From Blastobasis lacticolella (taxonomy: Eukaryota > Arthropoda > Insecta > Lepidoptera > Blastobasidae), in contig LR990044.1 of assembly GCA_905147135.1 (NCBI GenBank), positions 10,916,122 through 10,980,121 on the forward strand: 64,000 nucleotides of DNA, in the 5' to 3' direction. Shown here in pieces: positions 36,201 through 48,038 of this stretch. Below the pieces are notes generated by a model that ran no database searches, was not told the origin of the DNA, and saw nothing but the letters and a program-made list of their open reading frames with translations. Position numbers and translations under genes: made by a program. Position 1 is the stretch's first letter. Every line of letters begins with the position of its first letter.

Positions 36201-38760
36201 GTTTTCTATCTAAACGAATGTTGGACAAGACATGTTATGTTGTAATGTGGAACCGAATAAAGTGCCATGTCTACATCTAGATTACTCCAGAGCATCAAAA
36301 ATATTTTGGATGAATTGATATTTCCCGTTTATGCGGTTATATTTTAGAATAACTTATACTGATAGTTCAGTCGCATAATGCAGTTTTAACGATCGAATAG
36401 GGCGCAGCAGCTCTGCACTAATATAGTATTCTAGTCTAGTTGAGCCTAAAAAACACGAACCGCGCCGGCCTTAGGCGTCGATTAGCAAGAGAGATTACTC
36501 GTAGTATTACTTATATTATCTTTGGCAAGCGGATATAGGTTAGACGACCGAGTGCGCGGCTAATTATAAAAGACAATCAATCGCTAAACTGTCGCTTGGG
36601 CTACAAATAGCGCCCAACAATAATAGTTTAATTCAGTGTAATTGTGAGAGAGACGAACCCGTTTAATATTGCAGTGGCGGGCGCTCGGCGCACCCCATGC
36701 GGGCCTATCTGTGGGGCAGTCAACGCCGTACTAATTAATTATTTGATGAAATAACAGCTAACCCACTTTGCGAGCAGCAGTGGGGTGGCTACCAGTGCGT
36801 GATTCCTGCTAATACTTACCCCGTCCGCCGGCTCGCCGCGGACAAAGCGTCAGGACGAAATATCATTAGACCACACCACTACCACTTCCCCACACTAGCT
36901 GCCTCGCAATTGTACAAATACCTCAACTGTGAGACGCGCACACGGTGCAACCCCAACTGGGAATGTGTCCAAACTTTGTCTTAAAGTTTTAAAAGTTGCA
37001 AGGAGCTCGAGTTAGCTGCAATCTAGGTAACACGTACATCTTAACTTTACTATTCTAAATCCTTCGCCTTTTAATTATTTTGTACACTATGCGTTTTATA
37101 GCCAGACTGTGTTTTGATTCAGTAACATTAATAATACATCTCGACAGCAAATGTTTTCATTCCAAGCACATTTAAATTCGAAATTGGAACACTAAAGTCA
37201 TCGATAGTGGCCAGAGTGTCGAGCATTCATTTATTTTTGAATGGGGTACAGCCAATATAGGGGTAAAATATTTATTGGACGTGTTTTATTGTCAACTGCG
37301 TTTGTGAATAATGTAGGAGCATGGGAACGCTGCGAGAGCGTGACTGGGACGATGCGGGCGAGTGCCACCCAACGCCGCTGGTGGAGTCAGCGCTTTTTGG
37401 GCTTTACTTTTGCTGTGATGTACAGCGAAACTTTCAGAAAAATTATCGAGGTCTACCCACGAGCGCGGCCCACAAAGCCAACGTAAACGGATCGATCCAC
37501 TCCAGTGATGCGAATTATTACTCGATAACGTCTCAAGAATCACATTGGACGACAGCCAGAGAATATTTCAGTCCAGTGCTGTCTGCGCCGCGAGAGTTAT
37601 ACGAAAGCACTTTTTTGCTGTAGGGAGCGTGTACATTCCGCCGGCGGCGGCGGCTCGTAACGACCCGCTGACCCACTCTGGTATCGTACTAGTTGATTAC
37701 CGACTGGGGATTCAATTGGACAAAGGCTGAAAACACGGTTAATACGATTACACTCATCAGTTGCTGAGAAAATGGAATTACTCTAACGGTGGAGCACAGA
37801 TTCACGGCAGAGATGTGTCGTGATGAATGATACGGCGTCGTTTCGCTCGCTCAATGCCCGCCTTGTCCTCTTTGTTGTCTATTTGTAGTTTACTTTTGTT
37901 AGTTTAAAACCTCTTCTCGGTTTGTTTTTGCTGGGCTGCTTTAGTGTGGGTGTGGTGGACTGGATTTGACTATTGTATTACTTTAGTAGGCTATGAAATG
38001 GAGTATGTATGATCGTGTCAGGTTTCGTATTTTACAGACGCCAGACTAGATATCCAGCCTTGAACGCGAAATGGCGACGTATTGGGTGTCGTTACTGTCA
38101 TTATTGCAGCGTTTGTCGTGCCTGAAATGTTGGGCAAGTCGCTAGAATTTAAGTGAGTGGGTCGTCTCTAAATGCAGACACGAACTATGTAACACTTTTT
38201 GACTCACCGTAAGGCATTGACGCAAAAGAAGTGTCGTATACTTGATAGGGCGGTGCCGGCTTACCTGAAACCAAAAAATATAGTTATGATTGAGGTAATA
38301 ATTTTATTTCTCTCTGAATGTTTTATGAGATCAGTAATAATTGTTTTTATGCTACGAAGTGATAAATTAGCAGATGGATTACCTGATGGAAAGCGGTAAA
38401 GGTCAACAATATTTTTTCAAAACAATGCGTGTCCAAAGAGGATTCTTGCAAATAACAAGCGATCCAATATTGGATTACAGACGGCGTAATCTGCTCGAAT
38501 AATAATAATCTGCTTGAGTAATATTTCGTATTCGTTACACCGATGTAAATATTATGATAACAGAAATCAATTCGACAACTAAACAAGCTTTGTGGGGAGA
38601 AAGCATGTGATGAAAGCATTGTTTATGTAAATGTCTCTCGAGTAATAATCGAAACACCGTGATTGTGGACAAAGTAACATTATATCAGAGCTTATTGTTA
38701 TCATGTGGATAAGATAGCGTAGTCAATTAATTAAACTAGTATATCAGTGTTTTATTAAAA
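33300..38760. other. Intronic, GC patches but no supportable exon
   Basis: Patches at 34620-34780, 36660-36720 and 37320-37680 are GC-rich with fewer stops on both strands, which can give ORFs of 80-137 codons by chance. None has paired splice sites consistent with the known phases. They may hold enhancers. Confidence 0.35.
34533..34600. promoter_or_regulatory. Pair of TACTGGCCAGT sites
   Basis: atactggccagt occurs at 34533-34544 and again at 34588-34600, where it forms a perfect 12 bp palindrome (tactggccagta). Two near-identical sites 55 bp apart suggest a dimeric binding site, but this is unproven. Confidence 0.35.
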
Positions 38761-38768
38761 AAAACTCT

Positions 38769-38915
38769 AGGTGTCCTTGACTATGATCCAGGATTTGGCA
38801 GGTCGGGTAATTACAGTGGAGTGTTTTAATAACTATTACCAGGGAAACCCGACTAGATCATGGTTACACATTCTGTTGCCGGTTTCATCACAATGTTTTC
38901 CCTTACCGTAAGAGC
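38769..38915 (-). mobile_element. SINE-2 fragment, inverted
   Basis: Reverse complement of the SINE-2 body (atgatccaggatttggcagg; ccggtttcatcacaatgttt). It faces the plus-strand copy at 39143 across 230 bp. Confidence 0.7.
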
Positions 38916-39142
38916 ATGTTATATACGGAACCAATTCAGCGGGAAAACCTCTAGAACCGAAGCTGAAATTTGGGAGATTGTAGCGCTCTATCATCATCCT
39001 ATGTGTAAAATCCATCCTCTGTTCTTCACCCGCTCGTGGCCTGAGCGAACGGACGTGACCCTGGCGAATGAGCTTTTCCCACGGGTTGTGCGGGACGGGT
39101 TTTTTTTATTGCCTAGGAAGGCACACGGACGGACGGTCCACC

Positions 39143-39366
39143 TGATGGGAAGCGCGCACACCGAAACCTGCACATTCAGGCGACTGGATGTGTAACCATG
39201 ATCCAATCTGGTCAGGTTCCCCTGGTAGCAGGGTCATGGAGGTCAGATGGCAGTCGCTCCACTGTAATTACCTGACTTGCCAAATCCTGGATCATGGTCA
39301 AGGCGGACCCCGGGCCCTCGTGCGCGAGAGCACAACCGGGACATTAACGCCAAGATGATGATGATG
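39143..39366 (+). mobile_element. SINE-2, 5'-truncated copy
   Basis: aaacctgcacattcaggcga through caaccgggacattaacgcca, then a gatgatgatg tail. The tRNA head is missing. Confidence 0.8.
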
Positions 39367-39369
39367 CGG

Positions 39370-39590
39370 TGCCAGCCTTTGAGGTACCTGTAGACATATC
39401 TACCCTTTGAAGAACCCCATGTTACAGTGCAAAGGAATGCCTTCACGAGGGAGGTTCCCCATCTTGACGAGCACGGTAAGAAGGCTCGCAATGCCCGTAC
39501 ATTAGTTGGATGCCAGTCATCCAGATGGTGTGGTTGAAATCTATCCGATCGTCGGAGGGTGCGGTGGTACTTAGTCGCCGCACCATACAT
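39370..39590 (-). pseudogene. LINE reverse transcriptase C-terminus fragment
   Basis: The minus strand reads HHLDDWHPTNVRALRAFLPC then SSRWGTSLVKAFLCTVTWGS and KGRYVYRYLKGWHR. The order resembles the common C-terminal block of lepidopteran non-LTR ORFs (F-L-P-x-x-S-R-x-W-N...F-K-x-R-V-Y-x-x-L-K-G-R), with one or two small frameshifts. Confidence 0.55.
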
Positions 39591-39599
39591 AGCAAAAAA

Positions 39600-41150
39600 C
39601 CTACAAACTTCTATTTAAATATTCTAGATGGAAATGCTTTCAGTAAACCTGAAACCGCTGCTCCTCTATAGCGTGGACTCTTTACCTTCAGTGAGAAGGA
39701 CACGCTGACCTAGTTGGGATTCGTGGAGTGGAATCTAAGATAAGCGCAGATTTTCTCACGTTGTTTTCCTTAATCGTAAAAGGACGTCGATATTTATCTA
39801 TATTGTACCCGGTAGGAAATAATTTGATTTGACACATGGAATGATTGAAGAGCACCAATAACAGGCGTAAATGTATGGGAAGAAGATGAATATGGAAAAG
39901 GAAAAAGCGGTGTGTCAAGTGGTGTCTCTGCCTACTCTGTGGAATGCAGGTGTGTGTGTTTATGTTTTTTTATGTACATTGTGGAATGTAATGTATGTAT
40001 GTTAAGTAAGTTTATGTACCTTCGTCCGCGTGGAAATAGTCTTTATGACAGTATAGCTTTTTCCCGAATTACCATTTTAAATGACCTCCGTATTGTATGA
40101 ATGCTAGAACTACGGGGAGGTCAAGCTGTATCACTGGTGCTGCCTAGAATTACCCGAATTAGATGAGACATGGCTTAGATTGTACCCTGGACTTCAAAAC
40201 CGAATTATTAGGTTTTGAGTGATGTGCGAATAAACGGACAAACAGACGGACAAAGACAAAAATAAAAAAAAAACGCCGATGTGACCAATGACGTTATCGA
40301 TAAAGTCACAGCACTACATTTTCTATTCTCCTGAAAGCATTTGGCTCCCCATTCGTTGCACATGACTGTAGGTATAACCTTGTGTGCGATGTATATCGAA
40401 TGATTGATGCAAAATCTGTAACTTCACGTTCACTTCTAATCCATGTAACAACAGAGCTTTAGAATAAATAAATAAATAAAACACCAGACATCACTCGGCT
40501 ACAGCTCCCCTTCAACGGACGATTAAACACGAAGTATATAAATCAGTTACAGAACGAAAACACACAAGCTAATACCCCAGAATCAACCCAACTAAGTAAA
40601 TCTATTACAATCAAAGTTTAATTTGTTATTTATTAACTGACCACACGGTGCGAGTTCGCATACAGCTTTGGCGTGCTTAATGGCTGTTTTATAGTCACCG
40701 CGATGGATTTATGGTCGCCGCGGCGGCCCCACAGCATTGTCCATGTTTACGGACCTCAAATGAAGTCAATTCTTCAAATAAATATGAGTATTGATTCAAA
40801 ATATTTAGACGCAACAATTCTGGGGTTAGGCGCTCTCCTGTGGCTCTGTGTGGGAGCGTGGGGGATTGAAATGCTTTAGCTGTATCCTTCACGAAATCTT
40901 TGGTAAATTGGGATTTTTAGCACTAGCTTACCTAAATTTGTATATTATTGACTTAACTATATTACGTGTGCGTAATAATATAAAGCTCAATTACTAGGTA
41001 CCTAGATACTGAAGGCAGTATCACAGAGCTAACATATAATTAGAATAATTAGGAAAAAAGCATTTGAAGGCTTTAGAATTTGTATTGATGCGAATAATTT
41101 TTATATAACCTGAGGTAGAAAGTAATGAAATCACGCGATTCTATGTGGCA
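39600..41150. other. Intronic, no supportable feature
   Basis: Contains a GC-rich patch at 40695-40740 (atggtcgccgcggcggcccc) that may be a small conserved element; nothing else. Confidence 0.35.
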
Positions 41151-41156
41151 TCTAAA

Positions 41157-41303
41157 TAAAGACGCTTCCCGCCGTCTGTCCCTATATCTTACTATGTACG
41201 CTTAGATCTTTTAAACTACGTGTGTGATTCAAGAGGAAGGTTTATAAGCAAGCAAAAAAGGGTAAGTAGGTGTACGCGAACCAAGTCGCGCCGGCTCCAC
41301 TAG
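41157..41303 (+). repeat. Dispersed repeat R4 (Helitron-like), copy 2
   Basis: gcttcccgccgtctgtccct, gattcaagaggaaggttta and gccggctccactagtt align with the copy at 26817-27003. Confidence 0.6.
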
Positions 41304-42239
41304 TTCGCTGTTGCGCTTTTAAAGTATGGTGTACAGAAATCTAAACTGTTCAATAAGAAAGGCATTAATTTATTTAGCGGAGAAGAAACCTTATTCCAGC
41401 TAAGTAGGCGCTAATTTCACAACGTACTTATTGGCACACAGCGTCCATCGCTCTCGACACAAGAACGGAACGAATTTGGAATTTTTATAATTTCCACACT
41501 TCACACAATGCCTACATAAGGAATACGCATCGAAGCAATTTGCAGCCAATTATATTCGGTCAATAACTTTTATATGTGGTGCCTGCCTACTTACTCACGT
41601 TTTGTTTTCTATGGAATGAATTATGCCTACCTACAGTTTTAAAAGTCGTCAGACATAATGTTTACCCAATTTACCGCCAGTATAAAATTAGGTCATACTT
41701 TGGGCCATAGATATCAACTATGTGGAGCGATGCACGTACACACCGGAGACGGTCCTACTCTAAATAGGGAGGGGTTGGGATGACGTCTTCTGTATTTTCC
41801 ACCTATCCTACCTAAGTATTTGTCTTTATTCTTACTTCTGTAGGTATAGAATAAATGCTTTCTATTCTATTCTTATTTCTTTTAGTTTAGTAGTTTTAAG
41901 TTTTTTTCCGAAACTAGCTCTTGTTCGCTAATTCTTCAATGCATGCTTCGATAAAAGCTGGCCTAACTAATTATCATATCATGTTATTTAGACCCGTTAC
42001 TCTACATTGCGTTATGAAAGGACGAACAAAGCTCTTTTACTTTCAAGTAATTAAGTTGGCTTATTACTTCTAGTAGAACCTACATGTCAAATCGAACAAA
42101 TTGTTAATTCTGAAAGGGTTACTAATGTGTTCAGATATTATTTCATCTAAAGTTAAAAACCAAAATAAAATACAACGCGTTTGTTTTTCTATTAAATCAT
42201 TACACGCATAGGAGTTAGAACATTCTGGTCAATTCTAGT

Positions 42240-42400
42240 ATCTTTCATAGGAGAGTCCCGAACTACGCAGCGGGCGGCGAACCGCGGCGAATGTGCTCGA
42301 ACGCGCTACGGAGGCGGCACTAACTTGGAGCGCGCGGTAGCGTCAGTAATAACAGTAGCCGACTTGCAGACTACCGCGCTGACGGTATTTTATTATTTTG
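42240..42400. promoter_or_regulatory. GC-rich intronic island carrying shared 22-mer (copy 2)
   Basis: 42312-42333 is identical over 22 bases to 10247-10268. The surrounding island (gggcggcgaaccgcggcgaa) is CpG-dense, but the flanks do not align with copy 1, so the sharing is confined to the motif. Confidence 0.4.
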
Positions 42401-43225
42401 TAGGTTTGTTATTTTCTATAAGTGAGCTAACATTTAAACCACTTGCTTGTCTATTTAAAGTTTTCCTAATTTAAACAAAGCGGCTATCATTAATTTTTTT
42501 TGGCTTATGTAGGTACGTATGTTAATAGATACCTATTGAACTACCTACAAACATTTCTTTTTTATAGTAAAGTTGTAAGTAGATCGCGATTCAAAACATA
42601 AATAATTTGAAAGAAGTCTTGTCCAATTTGCTCTGATGACGCATCGCCCTGCTTCCTCATTTTGTACTTATTCTGTTAGTTTTAAGTTTTTTGAATGAGT
42701 TATTGGACTAAATAAAGATATGTCTACGAAATTGAACACCTAGTAACATTTATACAAGATTAATGAAACCACCAACTAATCTTACTCATACCTAATCTGC
42801 CTACATCTAAAATACCCAACCTCCGTACATCTACCAACAAACTAACCAAACCCAGCAATCTTTAAAACTTACTGGAGCACGCACTGAATAGAGACATCAA
42901 CATAAACAGGCTTTTAACCGCGTCCAAAACAACGCAGCATTGAGTAGCCAACTCCAAGCCAGTGTTAGCTAGTTTATACGCATTTAGCGATAACACACGA
43001 TGTAACCGGCCTCGAGGAGATCCGCGAGCAAATCCGGGTACAGCCGAGTCTCCTTGTAACAAGCTAGCTTTGATTAAGCTAGTCGGTAAGAGGATAAGCC
43101 GGGCGTATTTATTGATAACCTAGTGTCATCCATATTCAAGGCGTTGGGTTCGGCGATGGTGAAGCGATGTGGCCTTTGGATGAGTTTTTGAAGTAAGCAG
43201 TAGGTACGTACTTATATGTATGTTG
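42401..43225. other. Intronic, no supportable feature
   Basis: AT-rich; the minus ORF at 42862-43062 has no recognisable content. Confidence 0.4.
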
Positions 43226-43228
43226 AGA

Positions 43229-43492
43229 ACATCGGTGACCTAGTGGTTAATATATCAGAGTCGTAAGCGAGAGGTACCGGGTTGAATCTCTTTTCTGAGT
43301 TATGTACATTAGTTAAATACTAACCGATGCCCTTACGGTGAGGGAAAACATGGTGAGGAAACCTGCACATTCAGGTAACTGATCAAATCTGGTCAGGTTA
43401 CCGTGGTAGGTCACGGAGGTGACCAGATGGCAGTCGCTCCACTGTAATTATCTGATCCACAAAATACTGAACAATGGTTAAGGCGGACTTAC
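43229..43492 (+). mobile_element. SINE-2, near full length, diverged
   Basis: The head cggtgacctagtggttaata aligns with the tRNA-like head at 32039; box B is decayed (ggtaccgggttgaatct). The body and tail follow the family order, with several deletions. Confidence 0.75.
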
Positions 43493-44170
43493 CTTTAACT
43501 GACAAACAAAGTTGAAGGTTGAAGAAGAATTAGCACCAACATTTTTAACAAACAATACTAGAAACAAAGCAACAACTAATTGTTTAATAGAGTAAGTAAA
43601 CCAACATTTATAAGCAGTAGGTAACTACTTACTAAATAACATAACCCACGCGATAATTTTACCATAAGTAGGCAATAAAATTAAACTGTTACGCAGCTTA
43701 TTCTAAAGCACTATAGCTACACTAGATACGCATAAAACAAACACCTAACTATGAGTGAGCAAACATCGCTTACTTTGTTAACACTGAGCCATTGTGCCAC
43801 AGTTCCAGCTAACTAGCAAATAAATATAACAAAACGCATTCGTTATGTCGAACTAAACGCAAACACAGCCGTAGGGTCCTCGATGAGAATAATGAGTGCG
43901 CTGTTTGAGTCGATAAGCTGTAAATGGGGGCTGGATGTGTGATGACGTCACGGGCGACTCACTCCGGAGTGAGTCACGGATCTCGACTGGGTTAGGACGG
44001 CCCCTACCCCTGAAATGGGGATAGCTAGCCCGGGAGCTCAAGGCCAATTTAGGTTAATGGATTATTTAAAGTACCTTATTTATTACTTTGTCCACGAATA
44101 TTTATTTATTTATTTATGAAGACAAGGTAACGAACAAGATTGTAAATAAAAGATCGTGACCTTTATAAGT

Positions 44171-44269
44171 ACGGCTAACAATTGGAACACGTTGCCTGCG
44201 AGTGTGTTCCCTGATCATTATTGTATGGACGCCTTCAAGGTTAGAGTAAATAGGCTGTTCCTAGATTAG
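44171..44269 (+). pseudogene. LINE reverse transcriptase C-terminus fragment
   Basis: TANNWNTLPASVFPDHYCMD then AFKVRVNRLFLD and a stop, matching the W-N-x-L-P-x-x-V-F-P-x-x-Y...F-K-x-x-V-N-R pattern. The reading frame is intact over 32 codons. A sibling scrap is at 9303-9380. Confidence 0.7.
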
Positions 44270-44274
44270 TCACT

Positions 44275-45740
44275 AACCACTAGATGAGACGGCGGTCAAA
44301 TGCTTGATCAGTCTATATTACCAAAAAAATTCTTTACGAGTAAGTCCGCGCATTACATTGGTCTTGCTTTGCTTGCATATCAAAGTTAAATGTATATTCC
44401 GAATTAAATAGATTTGTTTATAGGCCCTCTATGTACTGCTAACAGGATAAATAGGTCAGTAAACAGATTCTTTGTTTCCATGCGTGTTTGCCGATAACTA
44501 CCTACTTAACTTAATGGATTATTATTTGCGTAGGTTGGTACCTACTTATAGTACCTACTTTTCAATAGTAAAAGTCAAAACAATTCCGCCAATGGGGAAC
44601 TATACTGAATATAAGTCAACTGATACCTCCCCTCTCCCCTCCCGGACATTATTATTGTTCTGAATTGTTTTGTCTTTTCTAACGAGTCGTCCTTGACATA
44701 CAGGAATTGACATAAAAGGAGCATAAATATCTGCAATAGTTCACCTTAATAGATAACTCTATCACAAAACGACTTTCGACAAAAAACTATGTAACTGGCC
44801 AACGATTAAATGTTTTATAGTAATAAGGTAACTATACTGCTAATGATTTGATAGAATAACTTTACAGCACCTGCACGAGACAACTTATAGCTATTTAAAA
44901 GAAAAAGTCATGCTATAGGTATAATTGGTGAGATATGTTGTTCCTACTTATGTATTTCACATGTCTCGTGCAAATAAATACGAACAAATATCACCAGCAC
45001 TAGTTTAGAGTGATAATATATAAAATAAACATATTTAAAGTAAATCTCCCCAACAGCTTTCATTTTTTCTTCCGTCTGTCTCCCGGAGTATGACAAACCA
45101 GAGGGGTGAAGAAAGACGGAGGTAGATTTCCGTGAATCATCCGGGAAACTTAACTATGACTAACTAACATAGGTACCTACAACGCAAGTTAAGTACCTAC
45201 GTTAAATAGAAAGAGATAAAAGTAGAGCACAATGGAGATAAATATTTTCCACAGAAATGTAAATGAATTGACTCACTTAATTAAATGAACATAGATACTT
45301 TTGTCATCTATATAAATGTACTTTGGGCGATTTCTCGTATTTTCGTAATGAAACTATAAATGTAACTACACTTTTACCTTTCAAAGGTTTCTAAGTTTTA
45401 TATAACCCAACCTAGATTCTACTAAAGTTCTTTGCGATAAAGAACCTTTTCTCGGCATAAAAGTATTTTGTGAATGTAGTTTTATAGGTAGGTTACCTCC
45501 GTATCTAATCCTTTCAGTTGATTCGTGTCTGGTACTGGAATTCGATTTTGTTCAATCTCCTAATACCTAGTTTTACTCGGGACTTTGATATGCCTAAACT
45601 ATATCTACTCTGTAAGTAGGTGGTATCTTTAGTCTTATCTATGGCAATATCAACCATCCAAAAAATCACCGATCGATAATGCACCGGTTCTGCATAAAAA
45701 ATAACTATGTAATCAGCTTGCATTTGACACTTGAAAGTTG
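44275..45740. other. Intronic, no supportable feature
   Basis: AT-rich with frequent gtacctac words. Confidence 0.4.
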
Positions 45741-45744
45741 AATG

Positions 45745-45910
45745 GCTAGATGGATGGTGTTTGTTACTCCTTCACGCAAAAAGCTGCTGACGGATTTTGA
45801 TAAAATAAGTGTGGAATACGCTATATTATTGCCAAATTGTACCAAAAACCGTCAGTAGTTTTTGCGTGAAGGAGTAAAGAATATCCAAACAACCATCCAT
45901 TTTTCGCATT
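45745..45910. repeat. Inverted pair of repeat R3
   Basis: actccttcacgcaaaaagct (from 45766) and its near reverse complement agtttttgcgtgaaggagt (to 45875) flank a ~55 bp loop. The outer 'gatggatggtgtttg' and 'ccaaacaaccatccat' extend the arms. Confidence 0.7.
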
Positions 45911-46434
45911 TATAATATTAATTTCCTTTTACAACAGTTTGGTAAAGAATAATTGTACAGAACTCCATTCATGTGGCTTGATCAGACACAGCGGATATTA
46001 AACGCCAGTTGGCGGTCCGTATTTCACGAAGTACAGAACTTCATTTCACGTTAACTGGGTTAATATGTTCTTTACTACTTAAGTTTCATTTTTATTTCCA
46101 ATCGATGGTTTAATGGGGTTCTGATTACGCACTAAAACGCTCAATTTGATCATTGTTTCACGAAGACCTAAAACCATAAAGTTACTATATCTAGAGGAAA
46201 AACTCTTTGGCTAAAACTAGACAGAGTATAATTTAACGTATAATTATCTATATCTTCTTTACATAATAAAGGATGTTTTTAAACCTTTGGTTTTCAAATT
46301 GAAATATAACAAAGAAAAATATATTGAACATCATTGCAACTAGCTTTATTGGAAAGAGAGTGAAATACCATTTATGTTTAAATATGATTCAGGCCATTTG
46401 GCGGCTGCGACTGGCGCATAGATGGTCCAATCTG

Positions 46435-46480
46435 GATGGCCAGTTATCACACACTGGACAGTGTGTGATAACTGGCCATC
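46435..46480. repeat. Perfect 21 bp inverted repeat, 4 bp loop
   Basis: 46435-46455 (gatggccagttatcacacac plus t) is the exact reverse complement of 46460-46480, with ggac between. No mismatch in 21 bp. Confidence 0.95.
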
Positions 46481-46481
46481 T

Positions 46482-46700
46482 CTGATCTTTTAAACTACGC
46501 AACAGACTTTAATTTAGTTTTCAAATATAGATAGAATGATTCAAGAGGAAGGTTTTATAGAGTAGGACAACACGCGAACGAAGTGGCGGCGGGCCAGCTA
46601 CTCCATACTATAAAACAAACTCGATTCCCGCCGTCGCGTCGGTCCCTATGTATGTATGCTCGAAGCCGGGGCGGGCCTCTATTAAGTATAAATAAGACTC
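46482..46700 (+). repeat. Dispersed repeat R4 (Helitron-like), copy 3, rearranged
   Basis: gatcttttaaactacgcaac and gattcaagaggaaggtttta match R4. The 5' phrase 'tcccgccgtc...gtccctatgtatg' appears after it, and gaagccggggcgggc follows, so at least two partial copies are joined head to tail. Confidence 0.55.
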
Positions 46701-47850
46701 CGTTTTGCTTGTTTGTTTGTCCTAAGCCAATAATGATCGATTGCATACTTAAGTCATTTAACAATGCCCTGCTTTTATCTGACACTTCAAGTGATATTAG
46801 GGAATTCGTATTTTGTGACCCAAGTATGGCACACCTAATTTTTAAGGCTATTTTATAAAACCTACTATAATTCTATCTATCATAATAACGAATTTCAGTT
46901 AACAAGGTATTTACGTTCTGTTAGGATAACCAACAAGTTGACTGAACAATATTTTAAGACAGATATTTAGGTGTTTATTGTGCAGAAAACAAAGCCTCGT
47001 TGTCGTAAACCTAGAATCCATTTATTGCGTATTCAATACTAAATAACTAAATACGTCTAAAACGACATTATTAAGAAGTACTTACTAAATGCTGGCTCAA
47101 AATAGCTTTGCTATGTAAGCAGTAAGCAACTTGTCAGTTCCACCAACAATGTTTGCGGCTGACACACACTTCCAGGAGGCCTGGTAACTTACGCAGCGAT
47201 AAATAAATTGTAGCCAAGTCGTTGAACTGAAAGAATTAATTAGTTTGCAAAATCGTTTGTAATCAAACGTCGCTTGAGCAACCTGAAACGGTATTTAAGA
47301 TAATGCTTTTCCGCTACGTTGCACACGTCGGCAACACTTGTTAGCAGAATCGCAAAGCCAGTACATACGTGTTGAGAAAAAATAAGTAAATGGTGTTGTT
47401 TTAGAGGCGGAGAACTATGAATCAAAATATAATAATGAAAAAATATTTTATGTCAGAAAAAACAATTGAAAGAATATCTCCTTTAAAAAACACCCTTTAC
47501 TCACAGAGTTAGCAAGCCCACAAGTATGCTTTCGCACATATTAGACACAAATTACGTACCTACGTGGTTTAATGACCTCAGCTTACCCAAAAAGGGGAAC
47601 CGTTAACACACAAATTAAACGGACTGAGTTATCAGCGAGGGAAATCTAATACAGATACAGATCTGAGCTCAGAACAACGAGTAATTTATTGGTGGAGTGC
47701 GCTATATTTACACTGATATAGCTGACACCGATGAGCGAGTGAGTGGTTAGTGGGAACGAGCCCTAGCGCGGGCTATTTATACTGCGGAGGTGTTAGGACT
47801 GTTGGAGGGTGCGCGCGGCGGTGCGCGGGTGCGCGGGTGCGCGGTACTCA
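46701..47850. other. End of the A/B intron
   Basis: Mostly AT-rich. Immediately downstream (minus sense) of exon A's donor lies a 9 bp tandem array (gtgcgcggg units, 47821-47845). Confidence 0.5.
47821..47845 (+). repeat. 9-bp tandem GTGCGCGGG array at the exon A donor
   Basis: About three units end within 5 bp of the GTGAGT donor of exon A. The tract alternates purine-pyrimidine and is G-rich, so it could form unusual DNA or RNA structure beside the splice site. Confidence 0.8.
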
Positions 47851-47851
47851 C

Positions 47852-48038
47852 CGGCGTGCGCAGGCCGGACGAGCGAATGCAAGGGATAGTCACCTAGTTT
47901 CAGCAGGTACGCCGACAGCAACACGGCGTCTTGGTGAGGCGCGGGCGCCGCCGACCGCCGCATCAGCGACGATATCGAAAAGTCCGTACTGTGCTGCCCC
48001 CAGCAGTTCACACTGCACACCTTACACTCCTCCTTCAT
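47852..48038 (-). CDS. Exon A, first coding exon with an eh1-like motif
   Basis: ATG at 48038 opens a 187-base coding stretch (62 codons plus one base) that ends at donor GCCG|GTGAGTACC. It begins MKEECKVCSVNCWGQHSTDF and contains FSISSLM at residues 20-26. That resembles the engrailed-homology-1 consensus (F-S-I-x-x-I/L-L/M) through which many insect transcription factors recruit Groucho. Residues 34-62 (HQDAVLLSAYLLKLGDYPLHSL onwards) look ordered and partly helical. Cys residues at 5, 8 and 12 are closely spaced. The 3' phase matches exon B exactly. The start is the first ATG after plausible acceptors at 48072 or 48051. The function is inferred; the motif and splice site are seen directly. 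Confidence 0.75.
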
